Of a DNA stretch of 64,000 nucleotides, positions 53,612 to 60,980 are shown one piece after another. The notes beneath the pieces were generated by a model. It made no database searches. It was not told the DNA's origin and saw only the letters and a program-made list of their open reading frames with translations. Position numbers and translations under genes: made by a program. The number at the start of each line of letters is the position of its first letter. The first letter of the stretch is position 1. The stretch covers positions 62,001 through 126,000 of the forward strand of contig JAOARG010000015.1 of NCBI GenBank assembly GCA_025210655.1. Direction: 5' to 3'. The stretch comes from Bacillota bacterium. Its GTDB lineage: Bacteria; Bacillota; Clostridia; Peptostreptococcales; Acidaminobacteraceae.

Positions 53612-55366
53612 TTATATTGATTTGAAAACAAATCTATTACGGCCATTTTTTTTCGCTTCATAGAGAAGTTCGTCGCATTTTTGTTTTAAGTAATCAGGGT
53701 TAGTATTTTTACTAACTGTTGTAAAAATACTTCCCATACTTATTGTCACTATACTTTCTATTTCGGAACTTGAGTGAGGAATTTCCAGTTTGCGGATTTC
53801 AGTAACTATTTTATCAGAAATCTTTGTAGTCTGCTCTTCATCATAATCCTTTAAAATAATAGCAAATTCTTCTCCTCCATATCTAAATGCCAATCCATTT
53901 TCTTTTTTTATTATGTTATTCAAAGTGTAGCCTATACCTCTAAGACAATCGTCACCAACAATATGACCGTAGGTATCGTTAAATCTTTTAAAGTAATCTA
54001 CGTCTATCAGTATTAATGATAGATGGTTGTTACTTATAGCTTGTTTCTTGATAGAGTTTGTTAAATAGCTATCAAACTTTCTTCTATTATAAAGTCCTGT
54101 AAGTGCGTCCATATGTGCAATACTTGATAAACTTTCTATCTCTTTAGATAATTCCATAGTTGATACTTCTATTAATCTGTGAAGAGTAGAAAGACTATTA
54201 TAGTCCTTTTCAAAATCTTTTTCCATATTTTCTTTTTCTTTTTGACTGTCATTTTCAGTTAATGTTGTTATTGTCATAGTATGTGTAAGAAAATGCAGTG
54301 GTGACTTATATTTGTAATATTCACCATTGCCAAAAAATCCAGTGATATTACTCAATTCTGAGAATGGTCTTATTTCTTTTTCAATCAAATCCCCTAAGAC
54401 TGACTTTCGAACTGCACAAGAGTAAATAAAAGCAGCTTGTATGTCTCTCTCTTTAATTTCATGATATATTTCTCCAGCTCTTTTAAACATTAGTTCAGAG
54501 TTTAAATATCCAAATCGTATCTGATCTCCTACATGGAGTGGCTGAAGAAATTTGGTGCTTCCATCAGGGTAAATTTCTTGGGGATCACAAATTCTGTTTA
54601 TTCCAGAACTTTCGTATATCAAAGGGAAATCTGAAATATTTGATTTAAGGCCCTTTGATAAATCAAAATTCAGATATTTTTTATATAAATCAATAAATGA
54701 CATATTGTCGATTGAAACGATTTTTTCTCCTTCGGTTTCTGTAACAGTAAGTTTTTTTCCAACCGGTGACCAAGGTAGACTGAAATGATTGGCTATTGTA
54801 ATATCATCTCCATATAGGGCGATTGCAGCAATTCCTAGTCTCTTTACTCCTTGATCAGTGAAAACAAGAGGGTTAACAAGTTTATAGTAGTCTGCTGAAC
54901 TGGCTCCTGATATGGTTATGTCTGGCGCCTGTGTATTAAGTTCTGACAGAAAATTTCTTAGCATCAGCTGAGACTTGTTTATATGTGAGTCGCCAAATAG
55001 TATAAGCCCCTTCAGTTTATCTGTATATACTTCCTTTAAAAAATCAGAAACCATTTTTTTACTATCTTTAATTATTGGAATAAGGCTTGAAGCTACAGTT
55101 GTTTTTTCAAAAGTAGTTATACAAATTACAACTTTCTTTTCAATTATTTTGCCATCAAGTATTTCTCCAGATGTAGTAGTTCCGATAATAGGAATATCAT
55201 TAAAAATAGATTTCAGCTCATTTAAAATACTTTGGAGAGAATCATACTCAATAATTCCCGAAAAGACTTGTATCATAATTTGATTTTTAGGAATATTGCT
55301 TATTTTATTGAAAGCTTCAACTATATCAGATTTATTATTGTAAATGAAGCTAATGTTATTTATCAA
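53612..55366 (-). CDS. FIST-domain diguanylate cyclase
   Basis: 584 residues from a TTG at 55366 that is well spaced from AAGGTG; a GTG at 55375 lies within that site. The N-terminal FIST domain (about 1-210: IQVFSGIIEYDSLQSIL, PIIGTTTSGEILDG, ITISGASSADYY) and FIST_C (about 225-375: GYLNSELMFKRAGEIY, AFIYSCAVRK, GFFGNGEYYKY) form a ligand sensor thought to bind amino acids or similar compounds. A coiled linker leads to the GGDEF domain (about 415-584) with DALTGLYNRR, VDYFKRFND and an intact GGEEF near 495. The usual RxxD inhibitory site is absent. It should make c-di-GMP in the cytoplasm; no membrane segment is present. Confidence 0.93.
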   Translation of the reverse strand: MINNISFIYNNKSDIVEAFNKISNIPKNQIMIQVFSGIIEYDSLQSILNELKSIFNDIPIIGTTTSGEILDGKIIEKKVVICITTFEKTTVASSLIPIIKDSKKMVSDFLKEVYTDKLKGLILFGDSHINKSQLMLRNFLSELNTQAPDITISGASSADYYKLVNPLVFTDQGVKRLGIAAIALYGDDITIANHFSLPWSPVGKKLTVTETEGEKIVSIDNMSFIDLYKKYLNFDLSKGLKSNISDFPLIYESSGINRICDPQEIYPDGSTKFLQPLHVGDQIRFGYLNSELMFKRAGEIYHEIKERDIQAAFIYSCAVRKSVLGDLIEKEIRPFSELSNITGFFGNGEYYKYKSPLHFLTHTMTITTLTENDSQKEKENMEKDFEKDYNSLSTLHRLIEVSTMELSKEIESLSSIAHMDALTGLYNRRKFDSYLTNSIKKQAISNNHLSLILIDVDYFKRFNDTYGHIVGDDCLRGIGYTLNNIIKKENGLAFRYGGEEFAIILKDYDEEQTTKISDKIVTEIRKLEIPHSSSEIESIVTISMGSIFTTVSKNTNPDYLKQKCDELLYEAKKNGRNRFVFKSI

Positions 55367-55450
55367 AAAAATCACCTTCTCATATTTTGTGTATTATCAT
55401 TTTACCCCAAATAATAGTGGATTAATATAAAAAAAGTGTATACAAATAGT

Positions 55451-55479
55451 TTGAAAGTTTGATATCATATTATTTATAT
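55451..55479 (+). promoter_or_regulatory. Probable promoter of the small membrane protein operon
   Basis: TTGAAA (55451-55456), 17 bp, TTATAT (55474-55479), 28 bp before the ATG at 55507. Confidence 0.5.
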
Positions 55480-55506
55480 GAAAATTTACATAGAAAGGAA
55501 AATTAT

Positions 55507-56034
55507 ATGCAGGAAAAGTTAAAGCAATTTAGAAAGAAATCATTTTCAATTGGTACACTTATATCAATTGTACTATTTTCATTTTTTGCAGTTCTATTGA
55601 TTTACAGTTTTATTAAGTCAATAATAACTGGTGGAGATTATGTTGGTGATGGAATAGTATTAATATTTGGTGGGGTGTTTGTAGGTGCTTTTTTATATCT
55701 TAGTGTTTCTAAAGTCTATGAGGGTTTCACAATTGAAAAAAATTTAAGACTTGTGGTGGGCCAAGTTGTTGAAATGGATACCAGACATGTAAAGGGAGGA
55801 ACAATACACTATGTAACTATATTAGTAGATTGGATATACAGATTGAATGATAGTAAAGAGAATTTTGATGTTGACGACACCTTAAATAAGTCAAGTGATG
55901 AATATGAGTTCACAGTCAGGGGAAAGGATTACGATATGATTAGTTTGGAAGACCGCGTAAAATGTATTTATGGAAAATATAGTTTGAATGTTTATGAAAT
56001 CGAGAAAATTCAAAGAAAGAGGAATAAAAAATGA
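55507..56034 (+). CDS. Membrane protein of unknown function, gene 1 of a pair
   Basis: 175 residues from the ATG at 55507 (GAAAGGAA upstream). Two membrane helices (about 15-38 and 48-68) are followed by a soluble C-terminal domain of about 100 residues with VVGQVVEMDTRHVKGGTIHYVTILVDW and EFTVRGKDYDMISLEDRVKCIYG. I do not recognise the family. The next gene has the same layout (two helices, then a domain with a GRILDIKARG-type strand and an EGDRVTMYVG strand) and overlaps by 4 bp, so the two probably arose by duplication and form a complex. Confidence 0.75.
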   Translation: MQEKLKQFRKKSFSIGTLISIVLFSFFAVLLIYSFIKSIITGGDYVGDGIVLIFGGVFVGAFLYLSVSKVYEGFTIEKNLRLVVGQVVEMDTRHVKGGTIHYVTILVDWIYRLNDSKENFDVDDTLNKSSDEYEFTVRGKDYDMISLEDRVKCIYGKYSLNVYEIEKIQRKRNKK

Positions 56035-56618
56035 ATAAAAGAAGATTCCAAAAATATAAATCTCAAGTAAATATTTCTGGATACATTTTGTGGGCAATTT
56101 TTTCAGGTATATTTGCCTTCTTTTCAATACTTATTATAATTATGAGTATATTTTTCCCTTCTTTAAGTGAAAATTTCTCAGGTTTAGGAACAAATATTGT
56201 GTTTGGATTCTTTGCTTTTGTAACAAGTATTTGGTTTTTAATTAGTTCAAGAAAAATTCTTGAGGTTAATAATTTTGAAAAATATATGGAAGTAAAAAAG
56301 GGAAGGATACTAGATATAAAAGCAAGGGGAAATATTAAGGACCATTCAAGTTTAAGTTATGTAATAAAAGTTGTTACTGATTATGAAGCTGTAAATTTAA
56401 GAGATATAGATGACTTAGAAAAAGAAGGCTATTATAGCAAAAAAAGTGCGGATGAGCTTAGGAAAGATTTATCTAAAGAAAGTTTGGATGAAGCTTATTC
56501 TGAGGAGTATACTATAAATAATAAAGGGAAACTTGAGATTTTCGAAGGTGATAGGGTAACTATGTATGTAGGAGCTTTATCTGGTGATTTGTACGATATA
56601 TTTTTGAATAAACACTAA
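56031..56618 (+). CDS. Membrane protein of unknown function, gene 2 of a pair
   Basis: 195 residues, ATGA overlap with gene 1 and translationally coupled. Two membrane helices (about 17-40 and 52-72), then a charged soluble domain (about 80-195) with VKKGRILDIKARG, VTDYEAV, a Lys/Glu/Asp-rich insert and EIFEGDRVTMYVGALSGDLYDIF. The strand pattern parallels gene 1 (QVVEMD..., SLEDRVKCIYGKYSLNVYEI). The soluble part may be an OB-like or NfeD-like small domain; this is a guess. No family recognised. Confidence 0.75.
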   Translation: MNKRRFQKYKSQVNISGYILWAIFSGIFAFFSILIIIMSIFFPSLSENFSGLGTNIVFGFFAFVTSIWFLISSRKILEVNNFEKYMEVKKGRILDIKARGNIKDHSSLSYVIKVVTDYEAVNLRDIDDLEKEGYYSKKSADELRKDLSKESLDEAYSEEYTINNKGKLEIFEGDRVTMYVGALSGDLYDIFLNKH

Positions 56619-56635
56619 AGTTTGGAGGTATGATT

Positions 56636-57250
56636 ATGAATTATGAAAAATTGAAGGAAGCTGAAGAAAAATTTTTTATGGACTATCCTGAAGGATTTAA
56701 TGATCCAGAAATAGTAAAGATAGGTAAAAAACATAAACTTGGGAAAATATCTGAATTTGCAAATGAAGTATTTGCAAAAGACAAATTTGAAGACGTTGAT
56801 CAGATTGTAGAAGATATGATTAAACTAGTATCAAAATCCTCAATGGTGTCTTTATTTGAAAAACCAAAATTTAGAGATGGTGTAAGAAGTTTTACCAGGG
56901 ATGAAAGAGAAATTCTTGTAAAAGCTGTATATGAACTTATTCATGGAAATGAGGAGTTAGGTTTCAATATGCTTTTGGATTTACTTACGGCATATAAGCT
57001 GGCTAAATGGACATTAATATCAGTATTTAGATGTTATATGTATCCTGAGTATGATCTATTATTTAAACCAACGACAGTAAAAGGTATAATAGCTAAATAT
57101 GAAATTGAAGATCTTGTATATAAAGCTAGGCCATCCTATGATTTTTTTGTCAGATATAGGGATGTTATTAATGAAATGAAAAAGCATGTAGATCCATCTT
57201 TATCACCTAACAATCCATCCTTCTCAGGATTCCTTATGATGACCATGTAA
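56636..57250 (+). CDS. Hypothetical protein
   Basis: 204 residues from the ATG at 56636, 7 nt after GGAGG; an ATG at 56630 is only one base from it. Mostly helical and soluble, with blocks FRDGVRSFTRDEREILVKAVYELIHGNEELGFNMLLDLL and FKPTTVKGIIAKYEIEDLVYKARPSYDFFVRYRDVINEMKK. Such proteins are seen as conserved hypotheticals in Clostridia; I do not recognise a function. It follows the membrane-protein pair by 17 bp and probably belongs to that operon. No Cys or metal motif stands out. Confidence 0.72.
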   Translation: MNYEKLKEAEEKFFMDYPEGFNDPEIVKIGKKHKLGKISEFANEVFAKDKFEDVDQIVEDMIKLVSKSSMVSLFEKPKFRDGVRSFTRDEREILVKAVYELIHGNEELGFNMLLDLLTAYKLAKWTLISVFRCYMYPEYDLLFKPTTVKGIIAKYEIEDLVYKARPSYDFFVRYRDVINEMKKHVDPSLSPNNPSFSGFLMMTM

Positions 57251-57253
57251 ATA

Positions 57254-57282
57254 TTGTCATATGCCTGTTATTATGATAGTAT
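57254..57282 (+). promoter_or_regulatory. Promoter of the YjdM-type gene
   Basis: TTGTCA (57254-57259), 17 bp, TAGTAT (57277-57282), 49 bp before the start codon. Confidence 0.65.
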
Positions 57283-57331
57283 ATTAAGGTGATTTAAGGA
57301 CTTATTTATATTATTAATTGGAGGTATTTGA

Positions 57332-57670
57332 ATGGATAGTTTACCAAATTGCCCTAAGTGCAATTCTGAATATACATATGAAGACGGAAATATGTATGTG
57401 TGCCCTGAGTGTGCCCATGAGTGGAGTGCAATGGAAGCGGCAGCTGCTGAAGAAGCAAAGATAATTAGAGATGTAAATGGTAATGAATTAAAAGATGGAG
57501 ATACAGTTACTGTAGTTAAGGATCTAAAAGTTAAAGGATCTTCATCTGTAATAAAAATAGGAACGAAGGTTAAAAATATTAGACTTGTTGAAGGTGATCA
57601 TGATATCGATTGTAAAATTGATGGTTTTGGAGCTATGCAATTGAAGTCAAGTGTTGTTAAAAAAGCTTAA
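57332..57670 (+). CDS. yjdM: YjdM/PhnA-family zinc-ribbon protein
   Basis: 112 residues. Zinc ribbon C7-C10 (NCPKCNSEY) and C24-C27 (CPECAHEW), then the PhnA domain with [35 protein letters not shown] and [21 protein letters not shown]. Despite the old name alkylphosphonate utilisation protein A, the family has no proven role in phosphonate metabolism. It is monocistronic, with its own promoter and terminator. Length and motifs match E. coli YjdM (111 residues). Confidence 0.93.
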   Translation: MDSLPNCPKCNSEYTYEDGNMYVCPECAHEWSAMEAAAAEEAKIIRDVNGNELKDGDTVTVVKDLKVKGSSSVIKIGTKVKNIRLVEGDHDIDCKIDGFGAMQLKSSVVKKA

Positions 57671-57675
57671 TTATG

Positions 57676-57704
57676 AGGTTGTTGAAGTTTTACTTTGACA
57701 ACCT
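57676..57704 (+). terminator. Intrinsic terminator after yjdM
   Basis: AGGTTGTTGAAG (57676-57687) pairs with CTTTGACAACCT (57693-57704) using two wobble pairs; TTAACTTTTG and a T-run follow. Confidence 0.7.
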
Positions 57705-57744
57705 TAACTTTTGTTTTTTATTTTGTTTTTGAGAGGATTATATA

Positions 57745-58215
57745 ATGTTTGATATTAGGGAATTAGAAATAAAAGACTTAGGGGAAGCAATGTCTTTGGT
57801 TTGGGAAGTGTTTGTTAAGTATCAAGGATGTGATTACTCTGAAGAAGGTATAAGTTCATTTAAAGAGTTTATTAAAATCGAATCAATTACCGAAGGCTAT
57901 TATACAGGGGTTTATAAATTTTGGGGATGTTTTGAAGATGGAATCTTGTTGGGAGTAATTTGTAAGAGAGATTTATGTCATTTAGCAATGCTATTTGTTA
58001 AAGGGGAGACTCATAAATCGGGGATTGGGAAGTTGTTATTTGAAACCTTGCGTGATGATATTAGAAGGGATAAACTTATAAAAAAAATTACAGTAAACTC
58101 TTCCCCATATGCTGTAGGCTTTTATAAAAGAATGGGTTTTGAAGAAACTGATAAAGAGAAGTGTATAAATGGAATTAAGTTTACTCCAATGGTATTTTGC
58201 CTAGAAAGGTTTTGA
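57745..58215 (+). CDS. GNAT-family N-acetyltransferase
   Basis: 156 residues. Acetyl-CoA loop in HKSGIGKLLFETLRDDI (the RGxG-like GIG-K) and C-terminal SSPYAVGFYKRMGFEETDKE, the Acetyltransf_1/10 pattern; LAMLFVKGETHKSGIG is motif A. Substrate not readable. Ribosome binding site GAGAGGA. It lies upstream of the TetR genes with a distinct promoter between them, so a functional link to efflux is possible but unproven. Confidence 0.85.
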   Translation: MFDIRELEIKDLGEAMSLVWEVFVKYQGCDYSEEGISSFKEFIKIESITEGYYTGVYKFWGCFEDGILLGVICKRDLCHLAMLFVKGETHKSGIGKLLFETLRDDIRRDKLIKKITVNSSPYAVGFYKRMGFEETDKEKCINGIKFTPMVFCLERF

Positions 58216-58265
58216 CAAGTGTAAGGATACTTGATAGAATATTAATGCGAATCAATTCTGATTGG
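58212..58265 (+). promoter_or_regulatory. Promoter and operator 1 of the TetR/RND region
   Basis: TTGACA (58212-58217), 17 bp, TAGAAT (58235-58240). Directly after the -10 box lies TTAATGCGAATCAATTCTG, core GAATCAATTC, running into ATTGGAGG, the ribosome binding site of the first tetR. The same sequence recurs at 58964 and in part at 59799. Confidence 0.85.
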
Positions 58266-58273
58266 AGGTCAAT

Positions 58274-58897
58274 ATGGCAAAAATTTCTTATGCTGAGAGA
58301 CAAGAAAATGAAAATAGAATATTGGAAGTCAGTAGAATCGTTTTTAAGGAAAAAGGCTTCAAAGATGCTCAGATGAAAGACATTGCCGAGAGAGCCGGTC
58401 TTGGAACCAGTACTCTTTATGGATATTTTCCTTCTAAGTTAGAATTGTTTATAGCTACTTTCTTTGAAAATGATGGTGATGATTTTATTTCTGATGAAGT
58501 AATAGAAGAAAATTTAGAGCTAGGCCTCATAAATGGCATTATTGAAACAATGATCATGACTGTTAAGCTTGATACAGCAGAGGACTTTGAGCTTATAAAA
58601 TCATTCTTTTTATTTTCTATGTTGGAAAACATGAATGGGAATGCAAACGAAGAATTCCTAGGAAATAGAAATGATAGGTCAGGTCTTTTGCTGAGGGTTT
58701 TTGAAATATATGAGAGAAAGAATGTAAAACTAGTTCCTTTCTCAGTTATTTCAGCAGTTGAGCGTATACTAAATTCATTTACTATGGCATTAGTTTGGGG
58801 GCTTCTCTTTGATAAGACAGATGTAAGTTTGATCAAAGCGGAAGTAAGGAAAGATCTTGAGAAAGTTTTCAAGGGAAAATACAAAGAATTTCAGTAA
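58274..58897 (+). CDS. TetR-family transcriptional repressor 1
   Basis: 207 residues from the ATG at 58274, 7 nt after GGAGG; the TTG at 58262 lies in that site. The N-terminal helix-turn-helix has RILEVSRIVFKEKGFKDAQMKDIAERAGLGTSTLYGYFPSKLELF (about 15-60). The C-terminal ligand domain is helical and family-variable. An operator-like palindrome at its promoter recurs before the second tetR and the RND adaptor genes. It is related to TetR 2 in the helix-turn-helix, so both may bind the same site. Likely ligand: a compound exported by the RND pump. Confidence 0.9.
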   Translation: MAKISYAERQENENRILEVSRIVFKEKGFKDAQMKDIAERAGLGTSTLYGYFPSKLELFIATFFENDGDDFISDEVIEENLELGLINGIIETMIMTVKLDTAEDFELIKSFFLFSMLENMNGNANEEFLGNRNDRSGLLLRVFEIYERKNVKLVPFSVISAVERILNSFTMALVWGLLFDKTDVSLIKAEVRKDLEKVFKGKYKEFQ

Positions 58898-58933
58898 TTT
58901 GATAGAGTTAACATTAAGTTTACAATTTATTCA

Positions 58934-58987
58934 TTGACATATGTATATTTTGTTGGTATCATGTTAATGCGAATTGATTCTGATTGG
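58934..58987 (+). promoter_or_regulatory. Promoter and operator 2 of the TetR/RND region
   Basis: TTGACA (58934-58939), 17 bp, TATCAT (58957-58962). Then TTAATGCGAATTGATTCTG, identical to operator 1 except for the two central bases (TG for CA), again running into ATTGGAGG. Confidence 0.85.
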
Positions 58988-58995
58988 AGGTTGAA

Positions 58996-59610
58996 ATGGC
59001 TAAGATAAGTGCAGAGGAGAAGAAATTAACTAGAGATAAAATAAAAACTGCCAGCAGAAAAATTTTTAGGGAGTATGGATTTAGGGATGCTCAAATTAAG
59101 ATGATAGCAAAAGAAGCTGGTACAGGTGTTAGTACTATATATGGATATTATCCTTCAAAAGTTGAGCTATTCACACAATCATTTATACAATTCGATGATC
59201 AAGTTGAATTAAGCGATGAAGAAATCGTTGAGCATATAGAAGAGGGTTTGGTTCCAGGATTACTTAATATTATTGATAAAATGATGTATCTAGATCATGA
59301 TGAAGATTATGATTTACTAAGAACTTTCTTTATGGCTTTGTTGTTAAATCTAACAGAAAAAAAGTATAAGTTTGAGGATATATTTGATAATATAGCTAAG
59401 AAGGATTTATTTAAAAGGGTATTAGCAGTTTATGAAACAACTCATGAGAAATTATGTGATTTCGATATAGATGATTTGGCTCAGTGTCTTATGGATACAA
59501 TAATGCAAATTGGTATGGAGAATATAATTTCTGGAAATAAATTTTGCCAGACAGATCATAAGGTGAAAAAGCATTTAGAGTTAGTTTTGGCAGGAAAATA
59601 CGTTATTTAA
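58996..59610 (+). CDS. TetR-family transcriptional repressor 2
   Basis: 204 residues from the ATG at 58996, after GGAGG. The helix-turn-helix has KIKTASRKIFREYGFRDAQIKMIAKEAGTGVSTIYGYYPSKVELF (about 15-60), clearly similar to TetR 1 (YGYFPSKLELF versus YGYYPSKVELF); the ligand domains are more divergent. With the same operator at both promoters the two repressors could cross-regulate or form heterodimers. It is followed by a terminator and then the efflux genes. Confidence 0.9.
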   Translation: MAKISAEEKKLTRDKIKTASRKIFREYGFRDAQIKMIAKEAGTGVSTIYGYYPSKVELFTQSFIQFDDQVELSDEEIVEHIEEGLVPGLLNIIDKMMYLDHDEDYDLLRTFFMALLLNLTEKKYKFEDIFDNIAKKDLFKRVLAVYETTHEKLCDFDIDDLAQCLMDTIMQIGMENIISGNKFCQTDHKVKKHLELVLAGKYVI

Positions 59611-59613
59611 TGT

Positions 59614-59638
59614 ATAGCAATGAAAGTTGCTATTTTTT
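59614..59638 (+). terminator. Intrinsic terminator after tetR 2
   Basis: ATAGCAA, TGAAAG loop, TTGCTAT, then TTTTT. Confidence 0.8.
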
Positions 59639-59639
59639 A

Positions 59640-59870
59640 CGAATCTATTCCGAATCAATTTCTTTTAAGAGGATAGTTAAAAGATTTAATTTTGATAATG
59701 TTCGGATTGATTATATGTTTTCAAAAGTCAAATAAGGTAATATTGGAGGTGTTGTTGTCTGAAAAGTGTTTGAGACTTCATACACTTTTCTTAGGAAGTT
59801 ATTGCGAATCAATTCTATAAAAATGTAGGTTTATTCGATTTATATATATATAATGTTTGGAGGGTTAAGT
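59640..59870 (+). promoter_or_regulatory. Upstream region of the RND efflux operon with repeated operator elements
   Basis: CGAATCTATTCCGAATCAATTT (59642-59663, two direct half-sites), TTCGGATTGATTAT (59701-59714, inverted) and TTATTGCGAATCAATTCTA (59799-59817, close to operators 1 and 2). GAAAAGTGT (59761-59769) and ACACTTTTC (59782-59790) form a 9-bp inverted repeat. TTGGAGGTG at 59743-59751 followed by a TTG at 59756-59758 could open a 21-codon leader frame ending at 59821. The main -35/-10 pair could not be fixed. Confidence 0.6.
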
Positions 59871-60980
59871 ATGATTAAAAATGTTATTAAGAATATTGCA
59901 GTTTTAACTATGGTTGTAGGATTATTTACTGGTTGTGCTGCAGATGCTAGTGAAAAAGTTGTTTATGAGGGAAAGCCTGTAACTGTTTCTAAGGTTGAAG
60001 AGTTGAAAAGACCTGTTGAGTTAAAATACAAGGGAACTGTTGTACCTAAAAGCCAAGTGAAATATGCTTTTAAATCAGGTGGAAAATTAAAGGGACTAAA
60101 TGTTGAAGCTGGAAGTTCAGTGAAAAAAGGTGATGTTCTTGCTACTTTAGATAGTATAGATCTCGAAATTCAACTTAATAAGGCTAATTCAGCTTTAAAA
60201 GCTTCAAATGGTGATGTTATTAAGGCTAAAGAGGCATATGAGTATGATAAAAAGCAATATAATAATTTAAGTGAATTATTTGATAGCGGAAGTATTTCTA
60301 AAGACCAACTTGATCAAATGAAGTTGAAGTTAGAAGTTTCAACAAGTACTTATAAACAAGCTAAGGAAGCATATGAGATTTCTCAGTCAAATTATAGCTT
60401 ACAAAAAAGATTAGTTGATGATGCTGTTATAGTAGCAAAGAGTGATGGTGTAGTTTTATCAACTCAATATGAGGAGGGAGAATTAGTTCCTCAAGGGTAC
60501 CCAGTAGTAGTGATGAGAACTAATAGTAAGGTAATCCAAGTAGGTTTATCTCAAGATGATATTGATAGGGTTACTATGGATTCAACAGTTAGAATTGAAT
60601 ATGGTGAAAATGGTATTTCAGGTAAAATTGTCGAATTAAATGATGTGCCGGATATGGCTACAAGAACATACTTAACTAAAATTGAATCAAGTGATTCAGA
60701 TATTAGAATTGGAAAAATTCTTGATGTAAGTATTAATGTTGGAGAAGAGACAGGAATCTGGGTACCAATTGATTCAATCCTTTCAAAGGGAGAGCAATTT
60801 GTATATGTAGTAGATAATGATAGAGCATTCAAAAAAATAGTTACTATAGAAGATCTTTCATCTTTTGAAGCGAAAGTAGAAGGCTTAGCAAAAGGTGAGC
60901 AGGTTGTAACAATGGGAATGAAAAAACTAAATGATGGAGCAAAAGTTCAAGTTGTAGAGGATAAAACTGAGGTGAAATAA
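59871..60980 (+). CDS. RND efflux periplasmic-adaptor (membrane fusion) lipoprotein
   Basis: 369 residues from the ATG at 59871, after GGAGGG; an ATG at 59853 runs through the ribosome binding site. The lipoprotein signal ends in LFTGC (C22). The adaptor core: a barrel-sandwich half-motif FKSGGKLKGLNVEAGSSVKKGDVLATLD, a helical hairpin (about 95-170), the second half DGVVLSTQYEEGELVPQGYPVV, then beta-barrel and membrane-proximal domains (TGIWVPIDSILSKGEQFVYVVD). Firmicutes lack an outer membrane, so it links the pump to the cell surface. Its stop codon overlaps the pump start. Confidence 0.93.
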   Translation: MIKNVIKNIAVLTMVVGLFTGCAADASEKVVYEGKPVTVSKVEELKRPVELKYKGTVVPKSQVKYAFKSGGKLKGLNVEAGSSVKKGDVLATLDSIDLEIQLNKANSALKASNGDVIKAKEAYEYDKKQYNNLSELFDSGSISKDQLDQMKLKLEVSTSTYKQAKEAYEISQSNYSLQKRLVDDAVIVAKSDGVVLSTQYEEGELVPQGYPVVVMRTNSKVIQVGLSQDDIDRVTMDSTVRIEYGENGISGKIVELNDVPDMATRTYLTKIESSDSDIRIGKILDVSINVGEETGIWVPIDSILSKGEQFVYVVDNDRAFKKIVTIEDLSSFEAKVEGLAKGEQVVTMGMKKLNDGAKVQVVEDKTEVK

